A stretch of 64,000 nt of DNA from Chloroflexota bacterium (GCA_028874075.1 JAPPLU010000090.1:39360-103359), one strand, 5' to 3'; numbered from the stretch's first letter, positions 17,342 to 25,897 are shown. The notes: generated from the letters alone by a model not told the origin. Numbers and translations are program-made.

Positions 17342-18379
17342 CTACGGCGTTAGCAACAGCTTACCGAAAAAGTTGGCTTCCTCCATCGTCTGATGGGCAG
17401 CGGACGCCTCTGCCAGTGGGAAAACCTGGTGTATCGCCGGCCGAATAACTCCCCGGTTCAGCATCTCGACGATCTGCCGCATGTCTTCCTTGCTGCCCAT
17501 GAAGGTGCCGTAAATCTCTATCTGGCGGGTGAAGAGCAGCCCCAGGTGCAGTTCGGCTCGCAGCCCGGTGGTAGCGCCGCAAATTGTATACCGCCCCCCG
17601 GGCCGCAGTGAATTGAAGGCGCTGGTGAAGAACTCGGCGCCTACGTGATCCACCAGAACGTCAACTCCAGCGCCGCCAGTCAGCGCCTTCACCCTTTCCA
17701 CAACATCCTCTTCCCGGTAGTTGATAACCTCGTCGGCGCCAAGTTCCCGGGCTTTGGCGGCCTTTTCCGCAGTGCTGGTGGTGGCGATAACCCTGGCTCC
17801 CACCACATTCTTCGCCACCTGTATGGCCGCGGTGCCCACGCCAGCCGAGGCAGAAAGTACAAGCACTGTCTCCCACGGTTGCAAGGCTGCCCGCCTCACC
17901 ATCATGTTCCACACGGGAAGGAAGGTTGTTGGAACGGCGGCGGCTTCCTCATAACTCACCGAGTCGCCAATCTTGTGGGCATTTACCGCCGGGACCGTGA
18001 TGAACTCGGCGTAACTGCCGTCCGAGGCGCTGCCCATGAACCTGGAGCGAGGACAGAGATCGTCCCGCCCAGACATGCAGGCCGGGCACTGGTTGCAGCT
18101 GATTCGCGGATTCACTACCACGCGATCTCCGGGCTGAAGGCTTCGGACTCCTTCTCCCACCTCCACCAAGTCGCCAGCGCAGTCTCCGCCCAGAATCAAC
18201 GGCGGCGGAAACTCCCGACGCAGGCCACGCCCACCCTCCCGAGTGTACAAGTCAAGACGGTTCAGCGCCGAGGCACGTACCCGGATCTTCATTTCGCCCG
18301 CTCCTGCCGCCGGATCTGGCCGCTCCCCGTAGACTAACGCTTCCGGACCGCCGTGAGCTTCAATGTAAACAGCCTTCAT
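17342..18379 (-). CDS. Zinc-binding alcohol dehydrogenase / quinone oxidoreductase
   Basis: A 345-residue medium-chain dehydrogenase/reductase using NAD(P)H. The N-terminal catalytic domain contains 'LNRLDLYTREGG' and 'ILGGDCAGDLVEVGEGV'; a structural zinc site is seen as CNQCPACMSGRDDLC, and the nucleotide site is 'SASAGVGTAAIQVAK'. Position of the catalytic Cys is atypical (L-N-R-L-D instead of C-x-T-D), closer to quinone oxidoreductases, so a zinc-assisted alcohol oxidation is uncertain. The ATG at 18377-18379 has a GGAGGAGAGGG site upstream; longer N-termini in the open frame are not conserved. It converges on the glycosylase gene with a 12-bp gap. Confidence 0.85.
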   Translation of the reverse strand: MKAVYIEAHGGPEALVYGERPDPAAGAGEMKIRVRASALNRLDLYTREGGRGLRREFPPPLILGGDCAGDLVEVGEGVRSLQPGDRVVVNPRISCNQCPACMSGRDDLCPRSRFMGSASDGSYAEFITVPAVNAHKIGDSVSYEEAAAVPTTFLPVWNMMVRRAALQPWETVLVLSASAGVGTAAIQVAKNVVGARVIATTSTAEKAAKARELGADEVINYREEDVVERVKALTGGAGVDVLVDHVGAEFFTSAFNSLRPGGRYTICGATTGLRAELHLGLLFTRQIEIYGTFMGSKEDMRQIVEMLNRGVIRPAIHQVFPLAEASAAHQTMEEANFFGKLLLTP

Positions 18380-18450
18380 CGGTCCCTCTCCTCCCTGATT
18401 CCATTTGCCGATTATGCTTATTGGTGGGCCCGGCCCAGGGTTCCAGTTAC

Positions 18451-18663
18451 CTAAGGCCTGCGCCCCTCGTAACAGTCGTTGCAAAGGTAGACTATCGCCA
18501 GCGCCTCCTCGTGGCTGGAAATCCGGCCACAGCGGGGAATCTCACTGTCGTGACTCCACGGCTGGTGAAATTTGCCACCGCACATCTGGCACGAGGTTTG
18601 GTGGACACCATCCAGGGCATCTTCACAGATAACACATGACTCGCGTTCCAGTTCTTCCTGCAT
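18451..18663 (-). CDS. Small zinc-ribbon/RING-like protein
   Basis: A 70-residue protein rich in cysteine and histidine pairs: 'CVICEDALDG' (C10, C13), 'CQMCGGKFH' (C25, C28, H32), H38, C45, then 'LCNDCYEG' (C62, C65). The spacing is that of a treble-clef or double zinc-binding fold, as in HNH-like or RING-like small proteins. The ATG at 18661-18663 is preceded by a strong GGGGGGAGGTG site, supporting real translation. No function is recognisable. It lies between the dehydrogenase and the cca gene on the same strand. Confidence 0.7.
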   Translation of the reverse strand: MQEELERESCVICEDALDGVHQTSCQMCGGKFHQPWSHDSEIPRCGRISSHEEALAIVYLCNDCYEGRRP

Positions 18664-18708
18664 ATCGGGGCACCTCCCCCCAAAGTGTCCCTTCCTCAGT
18701 CGCCGTCC

Positions 18709-20007
18709 CTACCCGTAACTGCCACCCTCCTGGGACGTAACCAGGCTCTTCACCCACTGGCGTTCCTCTTCCTCAGAAGTGACCGTGCGGTCAATTCGCA
18801 TGTCCCTCAACTGGGCCAGGATCTTTCCCAGCATCGGCCCCCTGGGGACACCCATATTCACCAGGTCGCCCCCCTTGAGTGCCGGTTTGATTTCGCCGTT
18901 TCCAGCCAGATACCTGACTAAATTTCGGGCCATTTCCGGCGAATGACAAATGGAGGACACAATCCTGACCGTATCCGTTTGGTGGGTTTCAAGCAGGTGA
19001 ACCAGCGCCGACAGGGGCAGATCCGCAACCTCAAGTCGGGGTGCTAACAGCCGCAGTTCCGTGCTGCTTCGCACAACGTTTGCCCAGGCACGGGGCATAT
19101 TTAACCTTCGGACCAGGGCCTCACCGTCCGCCTGGGACAGCGGATAGGCCAGCGCCGCAAGCCAGGGGCGCCATTCCTGCACCGGTTTATCTTGTTCATT
19201 TCTTCCGGTCTCGACCCACCTCGCCACCCTTTCCCCCTGACCCAGCCCTTGCACAATTGAGGAAAGCAGTCCCAACTCTGCCGCCCGGCCCAACACCTTC
19301 TCAGGGCGCCGTTCCCTGAAAATCAATTCCATCTCGTGCCGCAGCCGGTCGCCGGTTACCGCATCGCAGCCTTTTCCATCCACTTCCGTGCCGAATTGGC
19401 TGAGGGTTTCTCCATCAAGTGCGAAGTCCAGCCTCTGTTCATACCGGACGGCCCTGAACAAGCGGGTGGGGTCATCATTGAAGCTTCGCGGATGAATGGT
19501 TCGGACCAACCGGTTCTCCAGATCCTGCCGTCCGCCCAAAGGATCAATCAGTCCTTCTTCACCACCTTCAAGGGGCAACGCCATTGCGTTGATTGAGAAG
19601 TCCCGCCGGGCCAGGTCATCCTGTAATGACGACGGTTCAACGACGGGCAAGGCGCCGGGAATGGGATAGACTTCCTTCCTGGCGGTAACCAGGTCTATTT
19701 CGGCGCCGTTTAGTTCAACCGTGGCTGTGCCGAATCTGTTGTGGACTGTCACCCGTCCTTTCACCCGCTGCGCCAGGGCCCGCGCCAGTGAGGGGGCGTC
19801 GCCTTCAACTACAAAGTCCAGGTCTCGTATTTCCCAGCCCAGTAGCCAATCGCGCACCGGACCACCAACCAGGTATACGGGGAGAGCATGAGTCTTGGCC
19901 AGTTCCTTCAGCGCACTGAACAAGACGAGAAGGCCACCACCGATTAGGTCTTCGATAGCAGGCTGGGTGACTGGGGTAAGACGGGGGACGTCAGCGGACG
20001 GGTTCAT
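18709..20007 (-). CDS. cca: tRNA nucleotidyltransferase / poly(A) polymerase family protein
   Basis: Class II CCA-adding-type enzyme of 432 residues that builds or repairs the tRNA 3' end, or part of that activity. The nucleotidyltransferase head shows 'YLVGGPVRDWLLG', the metal motif 'DLDFVVEG' (DxD), 'RDFSINAMALPL', 'LIDPLGGRQDLENRLVRTIH' and 'DDPTRLFRAVRYEQRL', the standard order; the remaining C-terminal half is the helical neck, body and tail. I chose the ATG at 20005-20007, directly after a TATAAT box; an upstream extension to 20100 would run through the promoter. A-adding, C-adding or full CCA specificity cannot be told from sequence alone. Confidence 0.9.
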   Translation of the reverse strand: MNPSADVPRLTPVTQPAIEDLIGGGLLVLFSALKELAKTHALPVYLVGGPVRDWLLGWEIRDLDFVVEGDAPSLARALAQRVKGRVTVHNRFGTATVELNGAEIDLVTARKEVYPIPGALPVVEPSSLQDDLARRDFSINAMALPLEGGEEGLIDPLGGRQDLENRLVRTIHPRSFNDDPTRLFRAVRYEQRLDFALDGETLSQFGTEVDGKGCDAVTGDRLRHEMELIFRERRPEKVLGRAAELGLLSSIVQGLGQGERVARWVETGRNEQDKPVQEWRPWLAALAYPLSQADGEALVRRLNMPRAWANVVRSSTELRLLAPRLEVADLPLSALVHLLETHQTDTVRIVSSICHSPEMARNLVRYLAGNGEIKPALKGGDLVNMGVPRGPMLGKILAQLRDMRIDRTVTSEEEERQWVKSLVTSQEGGSYG

Positions 20008-20016
20008 AGCGGAAAA

Positions 20017-20022
20017 ATTATA
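20017..20022 (-). promoter_or_regulatory. Consensus -10 element for leaderless cca transcription
   Basis: A perfect TATAAT on the minus strand (20022-20017) ends 9 nt before the cca ATG. No convincing -35 hexamer is seen at normal spacing. The position implies a transcript starting within a few nt of the ATG, as for the PHP gene. Confidence 0.6.
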
Positions 20023-20256
20023 GCATACGGCGGCAGGTTTCCCCGTCACGGTCGAATCATAACTTGGCGCCGAGGAAACCGTTTTGGGTACGCCATGCAA
20101 CAGTTCAGAGTTAGTGTGTCATCGTAACCTCCAACGCGCCTTTCCGGCACAGGCCCAAGTCCTGATTGGTTAAAGGTGATGCAGCCCGATAGTTACCTGG
20201 CCTTCTGGACAACGGCCTTCGACGGTATGGCGGCTTGAGCCAGCAGAGCAACCACA

Positions 20257-20283
20257 TCAACTCTCCACAGTTATGACACCTGC
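20257..20283 (+). repeat. Direct repeat flanking copy B, left
   Basis: This 27-bp sequence and the one at 20858-20884 agree at 23 of 27 positions (core ACAGTTA-GACACC). The pair brackets the dispersed repeat copy B and the sequence up to the promoter of the downstream gene. Confidence 0.5.
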
Positions 20284-20660
20284 CTCTCGATTCCCACGGT
20301 AACGCTTCCCTACCATACTTGCATGGCCTGTAACAGGCATAACCATGGCAAGCTCAGGTGCCCCTCTCCTTCTGTTACAGGGGCCGGGGTGAGAGCGTAC
20401 CCTTGGCTCAGGTCAGGACAACGGCCCAAAACGGCCCAAAACGGCCCAAAACGGCCCGGAATGGCCCACTCGATCTGCCTCTTTCCTATCTGGCCGGTGG
20501 CCCGAAAATGGACCACCGGGGCGTCATCTGGCCTCCACTTCAGATACGAAGCGGTCCAAAATGGACCAGAATGGCACAGAAATACAGAAATTTATCCTTT
20601 TTGGAAGCCCCGAGGGCAGGCGGGACCCCATTGGCTGGCCGGCGGTTCCGGCCCTTCGGG
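20268..20660 (+). repeat. Dispersed non-coding repeat, copy B
   Basis: Plus-strand homologue of copy A (12078-12478, minus strand). It contains a tandem array at about 20410-20460 of three CGGCCCAAAA decamers, a CGGCCCGGAA unit and TGGCCCAC. Before the array are GACACCTGCCTC and CTACCATACTT; after it are TTCCTATCTGG, CAGATACGAA and GAGGGCAGGCGG, in the same order as copy A. Frames through it yield unrelated low-complexity peptides, so I do not call a gene. It fills most of the gene-free stretch 20101-20890. Confidence 0.7.
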
Positions 20661-20857
20661 AGGTGGTTGGAATTCCCTTTCCCTGGGAGCTTGTGGCGGA
20701 CAGTCCCCACGGAAATCACAACATGGCCCGGGGAAGTCCATCATTCCTCAGCAGGCCGAATCCGGTAAGGTCAAGGCGAAATGAAGACCGGATTCGGCCA
20801 AGTTTCTGCATGTCTGTTTTCGCCGGTATGACCGGTTAAGTGGGTAAGGCGCTCCCC

Positions 20858-20884
20858 TCAACTCTGAACAGTTACGACACCGGC
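20858..20884 (+). repeat. Direct repeat flanking copy B, right
   Basis: Partner of 20257-20283 (23 of 27 bases identical). It ends 8 bp before the -35 box of the UGA-containing DsbA-family gene. Confidence 0.5.
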
Positions 20885-20891
20885 TTAATTG

Positions 20892-20920
20892 TTGGCGGGA
20901 TATGGACTATGTGCTAGAAT
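20892..20920 (+). promoter_or_regulatory. Promoter of the DsbA-family selenoprotein candidate
   Basis: TTGGCG (20892-20897), a 17-bp spacer and TAGAAT (20915-20920) with an extended TGC immediately before the -10. Transcription should begin near 20927, just upstream of the AAAGGAGG ribosome binding site at 20933-20940. Confidence 0.7.
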
Positions 20921-20947
20921 CGGTACAATTGAAAAGGAGGTGTCGAA

Positions 20948-21583
20948 ATGGCTGAAGCCGATTTCAAGACCTATTACGATTTTCGTTGACCCTACGTGTA
21001 CAACGCTGCCATGTGGCTGGCGAAGGTACGCGAAACCACCGGACAGGAAGTAAACGTAGACTGGCAGCCCTTCTCTCTTGAACAGATTAACAGCGATAAC
21101 AAGGGCGAAGAGATCAAGTTTTGGGAACAGCCCGGCGTCCTTGATGGCTCGGACAATACCTTACTGGCCCATCGTGCCGGACTGGCCGCCAAGCGGCAGG
21201 GTAAGGAAGCCTTTGAATCTTTCTTCATTGCCCTGCTTAAGTTGCGCCACGAAGAACGCCGCAGCCTGACCGAGTTGGAAGTGATGGAAGAGGCCGTTGC
21301 CAATTCAAGCGTCGATATGGCCCGCTTCCGGGAAGACCTGGCAGACCCCGACCTGCTGCGGGAGATCGCGGAAAGCCACACCGAGGCCGTGGAAGTCCAC
21401 GGGGCCTTTGGTGTGCCAACATACGTGTTCCCCAACGGCGGTACCGCGTTCGTCAAGATGCACATTCCCCCGGATGAACAGGCCGCCGAAATTTACGAGT
21501 CCGTCACAAGGGTAATTACCGACGCTCAACACGTGGGCGAGGTCAAGCGCCCGTCCCCGCCGTGGCCGCACGGCATCATCTAG
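20948..21583 (+). CDS. DsbA-family thiol oxidoreductase with in-frame UGA, candidate selenoprotein
   Basis: A 211-residue thioredoxin-fold protein if the TGA at 20987-20989 is read as selenocysteine (Sec14). The ATG at 20948 has a strong AAAAGGAGG site 7 nt upstream. Translation runs MAEADFKTYYDFR-U-PYVYNA, so the TGA replaces the first Cys of the DsbA-type CPxC site; the second position is Val, so there is no resolving Cys. The rest is a normal DsbA/FrnE-like domain with helical insert and the cis-Pro loop 'GAFGVPTYVF' (about residues 160-170). A hairpin follows the UGA (20995-21032). Conventional gene finders would start downstream at GTG 20996 and lose the active site. It likely reduces or isomerises disulfides or acts in a redox step; the substrate is unknown. 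It is followed closely by rnc. Confidence 0.85.
20995..21032 (+). promoter_or_regulatory. Candidate bacterial SECIS hairpin in the DsbA-family gene
   Basis: A lower stem of 7 bp (20995-21001 with 21026-21032, one wobble) leads through a small internal loop to an upper stem of 7 bp (21004-21010 with 21015-21022, one wobble and a bulged U at 21018) capped by the tetraloop AUGU (21011-21014). The loop begins 22 nt after the UGA, inside the 16-37 nt range described for bacterial SECIS elements. Confidence 0.65.
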
Positions 21584-21600
21584 GTCTAGCGGGTACTGAG

Positions 21601-22548
21601 TTGTCCCTGGAAGACCTGGAAGCCTCTCTAGGCATGACTTTCAGCGACCGGGGCCTGCTTCGACAGGCCCTGGTCCACCGTTCCTACTTGAACGAGCATG
21701 GCGGCTCCGCCTTGGATTCCTACGAACGCATGGAGTTTCTTGGCGATGCCGTGCTTGAGTTGATTGTTTCCACCGAGCTTTACCAGAACCTGCCCCGGGT
21801 AGCCGAGGGAGAGTTGACCAAAGGCCGCTCTTCCCTGGTTTGCCGTGCCAGTCTCGCCCGTGCCGCCCGTCGCCTCTCGCTGGGCAAGCATCTTTCACTG
21901 GGCAAAGGCGAGATGGAGTCGGGAGGTCATAACCGGGAGTCCATTCTCGAAGAGACCTTTGAGGCCCTGGTCGCGGCCATCTATTTGGATCAGGGGTACG
22001 ATGCGGCTCGCCGCTTTGTTCTCAGGGCTCTTGAACCTGACTTTGACAGCATTTGGACCCTGGGCCGGGCTGTGGATAACCCCAAATCCCGCCTGCAGGA
22101 ACTGATTCAGGGCATGGGCAAGCCCACTCCCCATTACCAACTGGTCTCGTCTGAGGGCCCCGACCACCAACCTGTCTTCACTGTTGAGGTGCTGGTTGGG
22201 GACGAAGTGTTGGGGCAAGGGGCCGGCAATCGTAAGACCGACGCGGAACGGGCGGCCGCCCAGGTTGCCCTGGACCGGAATGCCGTTACCTCAGCTCGTA
22301 AGTCCAGCAACGAACTCTCTGCTCAGGCTGCATCTCTGCCCAATGTATCAGCTCACTCCGACAAATTTGAAGACTCCCCAAAAGGCAACCTATGCTCTCT
22401 TTCTTCCAGAGAAACCGGGAAAGCAACAAGCAAAAGACCGATGAAGGCGTTAAACGAAGCCGTGAGCGCTGGTTCGGCCGCATCCTTGACGTTCTTCGCT
22501 CCTCTAACCTGGATGAAGCGGTTTGGGAAGAACTTGAAGAAATCCTGA
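21601..22548 (+). CDS. rnc: Ribonuclease III with C-terminal extension
   Basis: Double-strand-specific endoribonuclease acting in rRNA and mRNA processing. The catalytic domain has 'YERMEFLGDAVLELIVS' (signature) and 'EETFEALVAAIYLDQG', and the dsRNA-binding domain runs from 'NPKSRLQELIQGMGKPTPHY' to 'DAERAAAQVALDRN'. About 75-80 further residues, basic and low complexity, follow the usual end and run 157 nt into ftsY in another frame. I prefer the TTG at 21601, which gives the usual ~10 residues before 'GMTFSDRGLLRQAL'; a GTG at 21562 would overlap the preceding gene by 22 nt. Confidence 0.88.
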   Translation: MSLEDLEASLGMTFSDRGLLRQALVHRSYLNEHGGSALDSYERMEFLGDAVLELIVSTELYQNLPRVAEGELTKGRSSLVCRASLARAARRLSLGKHLSLGKGEMESGGHNRESILEETFEALVAAIYLDQGYDAARRFVLRALEPDFDSIWTLGRAVDNPKSRLQELIQGMGKPTPHYQLVSSEGPDHQPVFTVEVLVGDEVLGQGAGNRKTDAERAAAQVALDRNAVTSARKSSNELSAQAASLPNVSAHSDKFEDSPKGNLCSLSSRETGKATSKRPMKALNEAVSAGSAASLTFFAPLTWMKRFGKNLKKS

Positions 22549-23348
22549 TCTCCGCCGACGTAGGTGTCGACTCGGCCCTGCGCATCATCGAAGAGTTGAG
22601 GGAAAAGGTTCGGAACGAGGGCATTTCGGACGCCGACTCCGCCTTCAACCTTCTCAAGGAAACCCTGTCCCATGAACTGGCTCGCGGAGAGGCCCCCGAA
22701 ACCTGGTCTGAGGGTGCTGCCGGAACGGGGCCCTACGTGATACTTATGGTCGGCGTTAACGGCGTGGGCAAGACCACCAGCATTGCCAAATTGGCCTATC
22801 ACCTTACCCGGGAAGGAAAGAAAGTCGTTCTCGGCGCCGCAGACACCTTCCGTGCCGCCGCCGAGGAACAGCTGGAAATCCTTGGTGACCGGGTGGGCGT
22901 AGAGGTAATCAGCCACCAGTCCGGTGCCGACCCCGGCGCCGTGGCTTATGACGCCTACCACGCCAGCAAGGCCCGAGGCGCAGACGTGCTGATTGTGGAT
23001 ACGGCGGGGCGGCTTCATACACGCACCAATTTGATGGAAGAATTGAAAAAGGTCCACCGAGTTATACGCCGGCTGGATCCGAACGCCCCCCAGGAAGTCT
23101 TGCTGACCCTGGACGCGACGACCGGTTTGAACGGTCTGGCCCAGGCCAGGGCATTCACCGAGGCGGTCGGCTGCACCGGCATTTTTCTGGCAAAGCTGGA
23201 CGGCACGGCTCGAGGCGGCATAGCCCTTGCCATCAAGCAGGAATTGAACGTACCCATTCTCTTCATTGGCACCGGAGAATCCCTGGAAGACATTGCCCCC
23301 TTTGATGCCGAAGATTTCGTGGAATCTCTTCTCGCCCCGGTTTCTTAA
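22392..23348 (+). CDS. ftsY: Signal recognition particle receptor FtsY
   Basis: SRP-family GTPase that docks ribosome-nascent chain complexes at the membrane. The 318-residue protein has the N domain (residues about 25-100) and G domain with G1 '[16 protein letters not shown]', '[13 protein letters not shown]', G3 '[10 protein letters not shown]', G4 '[12 protein letters not shown]' and '[20 protein letters not shown]'. The acidic N-terminal A domain is very short, as in many non-enteric bacteria. The ATG has AAGG upstream. Its first 157 nt lie inside the rnc frame. Confidence 0.94.
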   Translation: MLSFFQRNRESNKQKTDEGVKRSRERWFGRILDVLRSSNLDEAVWEELEEILISADVGVDSALRIIEELREKVRNEGISDADSAFNLLKETLSHELARGEAPETWSEGAAGTGPYVILMVGVNGVGKTTSIAKLAYHLTREGKKVVLGAADTFRAAAEEQLEILGDRVGVEVISHQSGADPGAVAYDAYHASKARGADVLIVDTAGRLHTRTNLMEELKKVHRVIRRLDPNAPQEVLLTLDATTGLNGLAQARAFTEAVGCTGIFLAKLDGTARGGIALAIKQELNVPILFIGTGESLEDIAPFDAEDFVESLLAPVS

Positions 23349-23469
23349 CGGGGGGCCTATCCCCCTGCTTAACGGCGGCCCTTGATGGACGTGTTCCTCT
23401 CAATCTCTCTTCCTCAATCCAGAGGTGTCGGACCCGTAAACACATTCCTTTGTTCTACCGGGGCCTACC

Positions 23470-25887
23470 GTGTCTGATCCGTTGGCCTGGCTGCTACTGG
23501 TTTACCTAATGGGATTGCTGGGTTTCCCACTGTCCTTCCTTCTCTTTGGACGGCTGGCAGACCGGGGATACGCCTTTTCGAAACCACTGGCGCTGCTCCT
23601 AGCGGCATATATACTCTGGGTCCTGGGCCTGACCGGCTCGGTATTGAACGTACCTCAGACGGTTGCGGGTATCCTTGTTGCCGGTATAGTTTTTTTCGGC
23701 TGGCTTTACTACCGACGTTGGACCGAACTGGAAGCCTTTCTGCGAGCACAGTGGCGCTACATCCTGATAGTTGAAGGCCTGTTCCTATTCTCCTTCCTGG
23801 CCTGGCTATACATCGTTTCTGAAGTTCCTGGCATAAACCATACCGAAAAGCCAATGGACTTCGCCTTCCTTACCAGTATCCTGCAAAGCGCAACATTCCC
23901 CCCCTCCGACCCTTGGCTTTCGGGCCATTCCATCAGCTACTACTACTTCGGCCATTTCATCATGGCTCTACCCATGAAACTGGCGGGAATCACCTCCAAC
24001 GTGGGCTATAACCTGGCCTTGGCCACACTGCCTGCTCTGGTGGTGGTGGCCGCATTGGGACTCACTTACAACCTGGTGCGGCATACTGGCGGCAGCTTCC
24101 GGTCCGGCATTCTGGCCGGCCTGCTGGCGTCCCTTCTCATAGCCGTCATGGGCAATCTGGAAGGCCTCCTCGAGTTCATTCAGGTGCGGGGTTGGGGCGG
24201 AGATGGATTCTGGCAATGGGCAGGGATAAAGGACCTGAATGGGACTACCGGAGCCGGTTTATTTCGGGACACCAACTGGTGGTGGTGGCGGGCCACCCGA
24301 GTCATTGACACCGTGCGGGACGGGGTCAGCCTGGACTACACGATCACTGAGTTCCCCTTCTTCAGTTTTCTGCTGGGCGACTTGCACTCCCACGTCCTGG
24401 CCCTGCCTTTCGTCCTGCTGACCCTGGCCCTGGCTTTGAACCTGTACCGCTCCACTGAACCCATCGGTATACGCTGGATCCTCCGACACCCATGGCAATC
24501 GCTGGCTATGTCCCTTTGTTTTGGAGCACTGGCCTTCATAAACTCCTGGGACTTTCCAGTCTACGCCGCCATCCTGGCAGCCGTAACCCTGTCCAGGGCC
24601 TGGGGAGACCAATGCGCCCTCCAGCCCGTAGACACAATTCAGGCAGTTGCCCCGCAATCAATAGCCGCGGGTATAGCCGCCCTGCGACGTGCATTTGCGC
24701 ATTCAGTCCTGTTTCTCGTTCCGATCCTTGCCGTGTCGGTTTTCCTCTTCCTGCCTTTCTACATTGACCTGACCTCCCAGGTCTCAGGCATCCTGCCCTA
24801 CTTGGGGCCTTCAACTCGTCCCCTTCACTTCGCACTGGTCATAGGCCTTCCCGCCCTACTCGGCATAACCTTCCTGTGGCTTCAAACCAGGCGTATGTTA
24901 CGCCCACTGCCCTTCCATGCCCCGGTCATTGTGATGATCGTGATTGTGGGAGCGGCGCCCTTAATTCTGTGGCTTATTCTTGCCTGCACCTGGGGTGTTC
25001 TAACCCAGGGGTTGGAGGGCCTGCCGTCGATGCTGGCAATTCGTACAGTTACCGTCCTCCCAGTACTGGCTGTGGCCGGGTTTGCCGGGTACCTTGCCTT
25101 CCACCGGTTGACCAATGAAGGCAACAACACCGCGGCGTTTCCTCTGCTACTGCTGGCCGGCGCCTTCTACCTCCTGGCCGGGGCGGAACTCTTCCACCTC
25201 GCCGATTTCTTTGGGAATCGGATGAACACGGTCTTCAAGGTCTACTACCAGGCTTGGCTACTCCTCGGCATCGTGGGCGCCTATGGTATTTATTGCTGGT
25301 TGGCCGAAGTGAAGACTCTGAACTGGAACCGAATTTTGGTTCGGACAGCCTGGACCGGTGTCCTGGCCGTCCTCTTATGTGCCGCCCTTTACTACCCGGC
25401 GGGGGCCATCCTCGACCGTACCGGTCTGTTTCGCGAGGGCCACAGTTTTCAGGACAACACTCTTGACGGCCTGGCGTACATCCAGGGCCAATCCCGAGGC
25501 GAGTACGCTGCCATTGCCTGGCTGCGCGACGAGGCGGCGCCCGGTAATTTAGTTGAAGCCGTCGGTGGCGATTACTCTGAATACGGCAGAATATCCGCAG
25601 CCACCGGTCGGCCCGCGGTCCTGGGCTGGAAGGGTCACGAACACCAGTGGCGCGGCACCACCCAGATATTCAACGGACGCGAGGAGGACATCGCCCAGAT
25701 TTACCAGTCCACCAACTCCACTGTTGTACGGCAACTTCTTGACCGTTATGATGTCCGCTACGTTTACTTTGGCCACCGCGAGCGGGCCAAGTACGGCATC
25801 GACCGTTTTCCCGCCGCCGAGGGATCACTTGAAACCGCCTTCTCCAGGGACGACGTAATTGTCTATCAAAGATTCGCGGGTCCCTGA
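23470..25887 (+). CDS. YYY-family (DUF2298) multi-spanning membrane protein
   Basis: An 805-residue integral membrane protein with many hydrophobic helices and no catalytic domain outside the membrane. It contains 'SGHSISYYYFGHFIMALPMK' with the triple Tyr that names the Chloroflexi/archaeal YYY family (TIGR03662), preceded by 'FPPSDPWLSG', and an 'FPFFSFLLGDLHSHVLALPF' loop. The family resembles GT-C glycosyltransferases, so a lipid-linked sugar transfer is plausible but unproven. The start GTG at 23470 follows a 120-bp gap after ftsY. It precedes a TIGR03663-like protein; the two families commonly occur together. Confidence 0.82.
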   Translation: MSDPLAWLLLVYLMGLLGFPLSFLLFGRLADRGYAFSKPLALLLAAYILWVLGLTGSVLNVPQTVAGILVAGIVFFGWLYYRRWTELEAFLRAQWRYILIVEGLFLFSFLAWLYIVSEVPGINHTEKPMDFAFLTSILQSATFPPSDPWLSGHSISYYYFGHFIMALPMKLAGITSNVGYNLALATLPALVVVAALGLTYNLVRHTGGSFRSGILAGLLASLLIAVMGNLEGLLEFIQVRGWGGDGFWQWAGIKDLNGTTGAGLFRDTNWWWWRATRVIDTVRDGVSLDYTITEFPFFSFLLGDLHSHVLALPFVLLTLALALNLYRSTEPIGIRWILRHPWQSLAMSLCFGALAFINSWDFPVYAAILAAVTLSRAWGDQCALQPVDTIQAVAPQSIAAGIAALRRAFAHSVLFLVPILAVSVFLFLPFYIDLTSQVSGILPYLGPSTRPLHFALVIGLPALLGITFLWLQTRRMLRPLPFHAPVIVMIVIVGAAPLILWLILACTWGVLTQGLEGLPSMLAIRTVTVLPVLAVAGFAGYLAFHRLTNEGNNTAAFPLLLLAGAFYLLAGAELFHLADFFGNRMNTVFKVYYQAWLLLGIVGAYGIYCWLAEVKTLNWNRILVRTAWTGVLAVLLCAALYYPAGAILDRTGLFREGHSFQDNTLDGLAYIQGQSRGEYAAIAWLRDEAAPGNLVEAVGGDYSEYGRISAATGRPAVLGWKGHEHQWRGTTQIFNGREEDIAQIYQSTNSTVVRQLLDRYDVRYVYFGHRERAKYGIDRFPAAEGSLETAFSRDDVIVYQRFAGP

Positions 25888-25897
25888 ACCAGCGGAA

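Noticed and set aside
23350..23365. GGGGG/CCCCC hairpin after ftsY as a terminator
   Set aside because: The stem is only 5 bp and no T-run follows.
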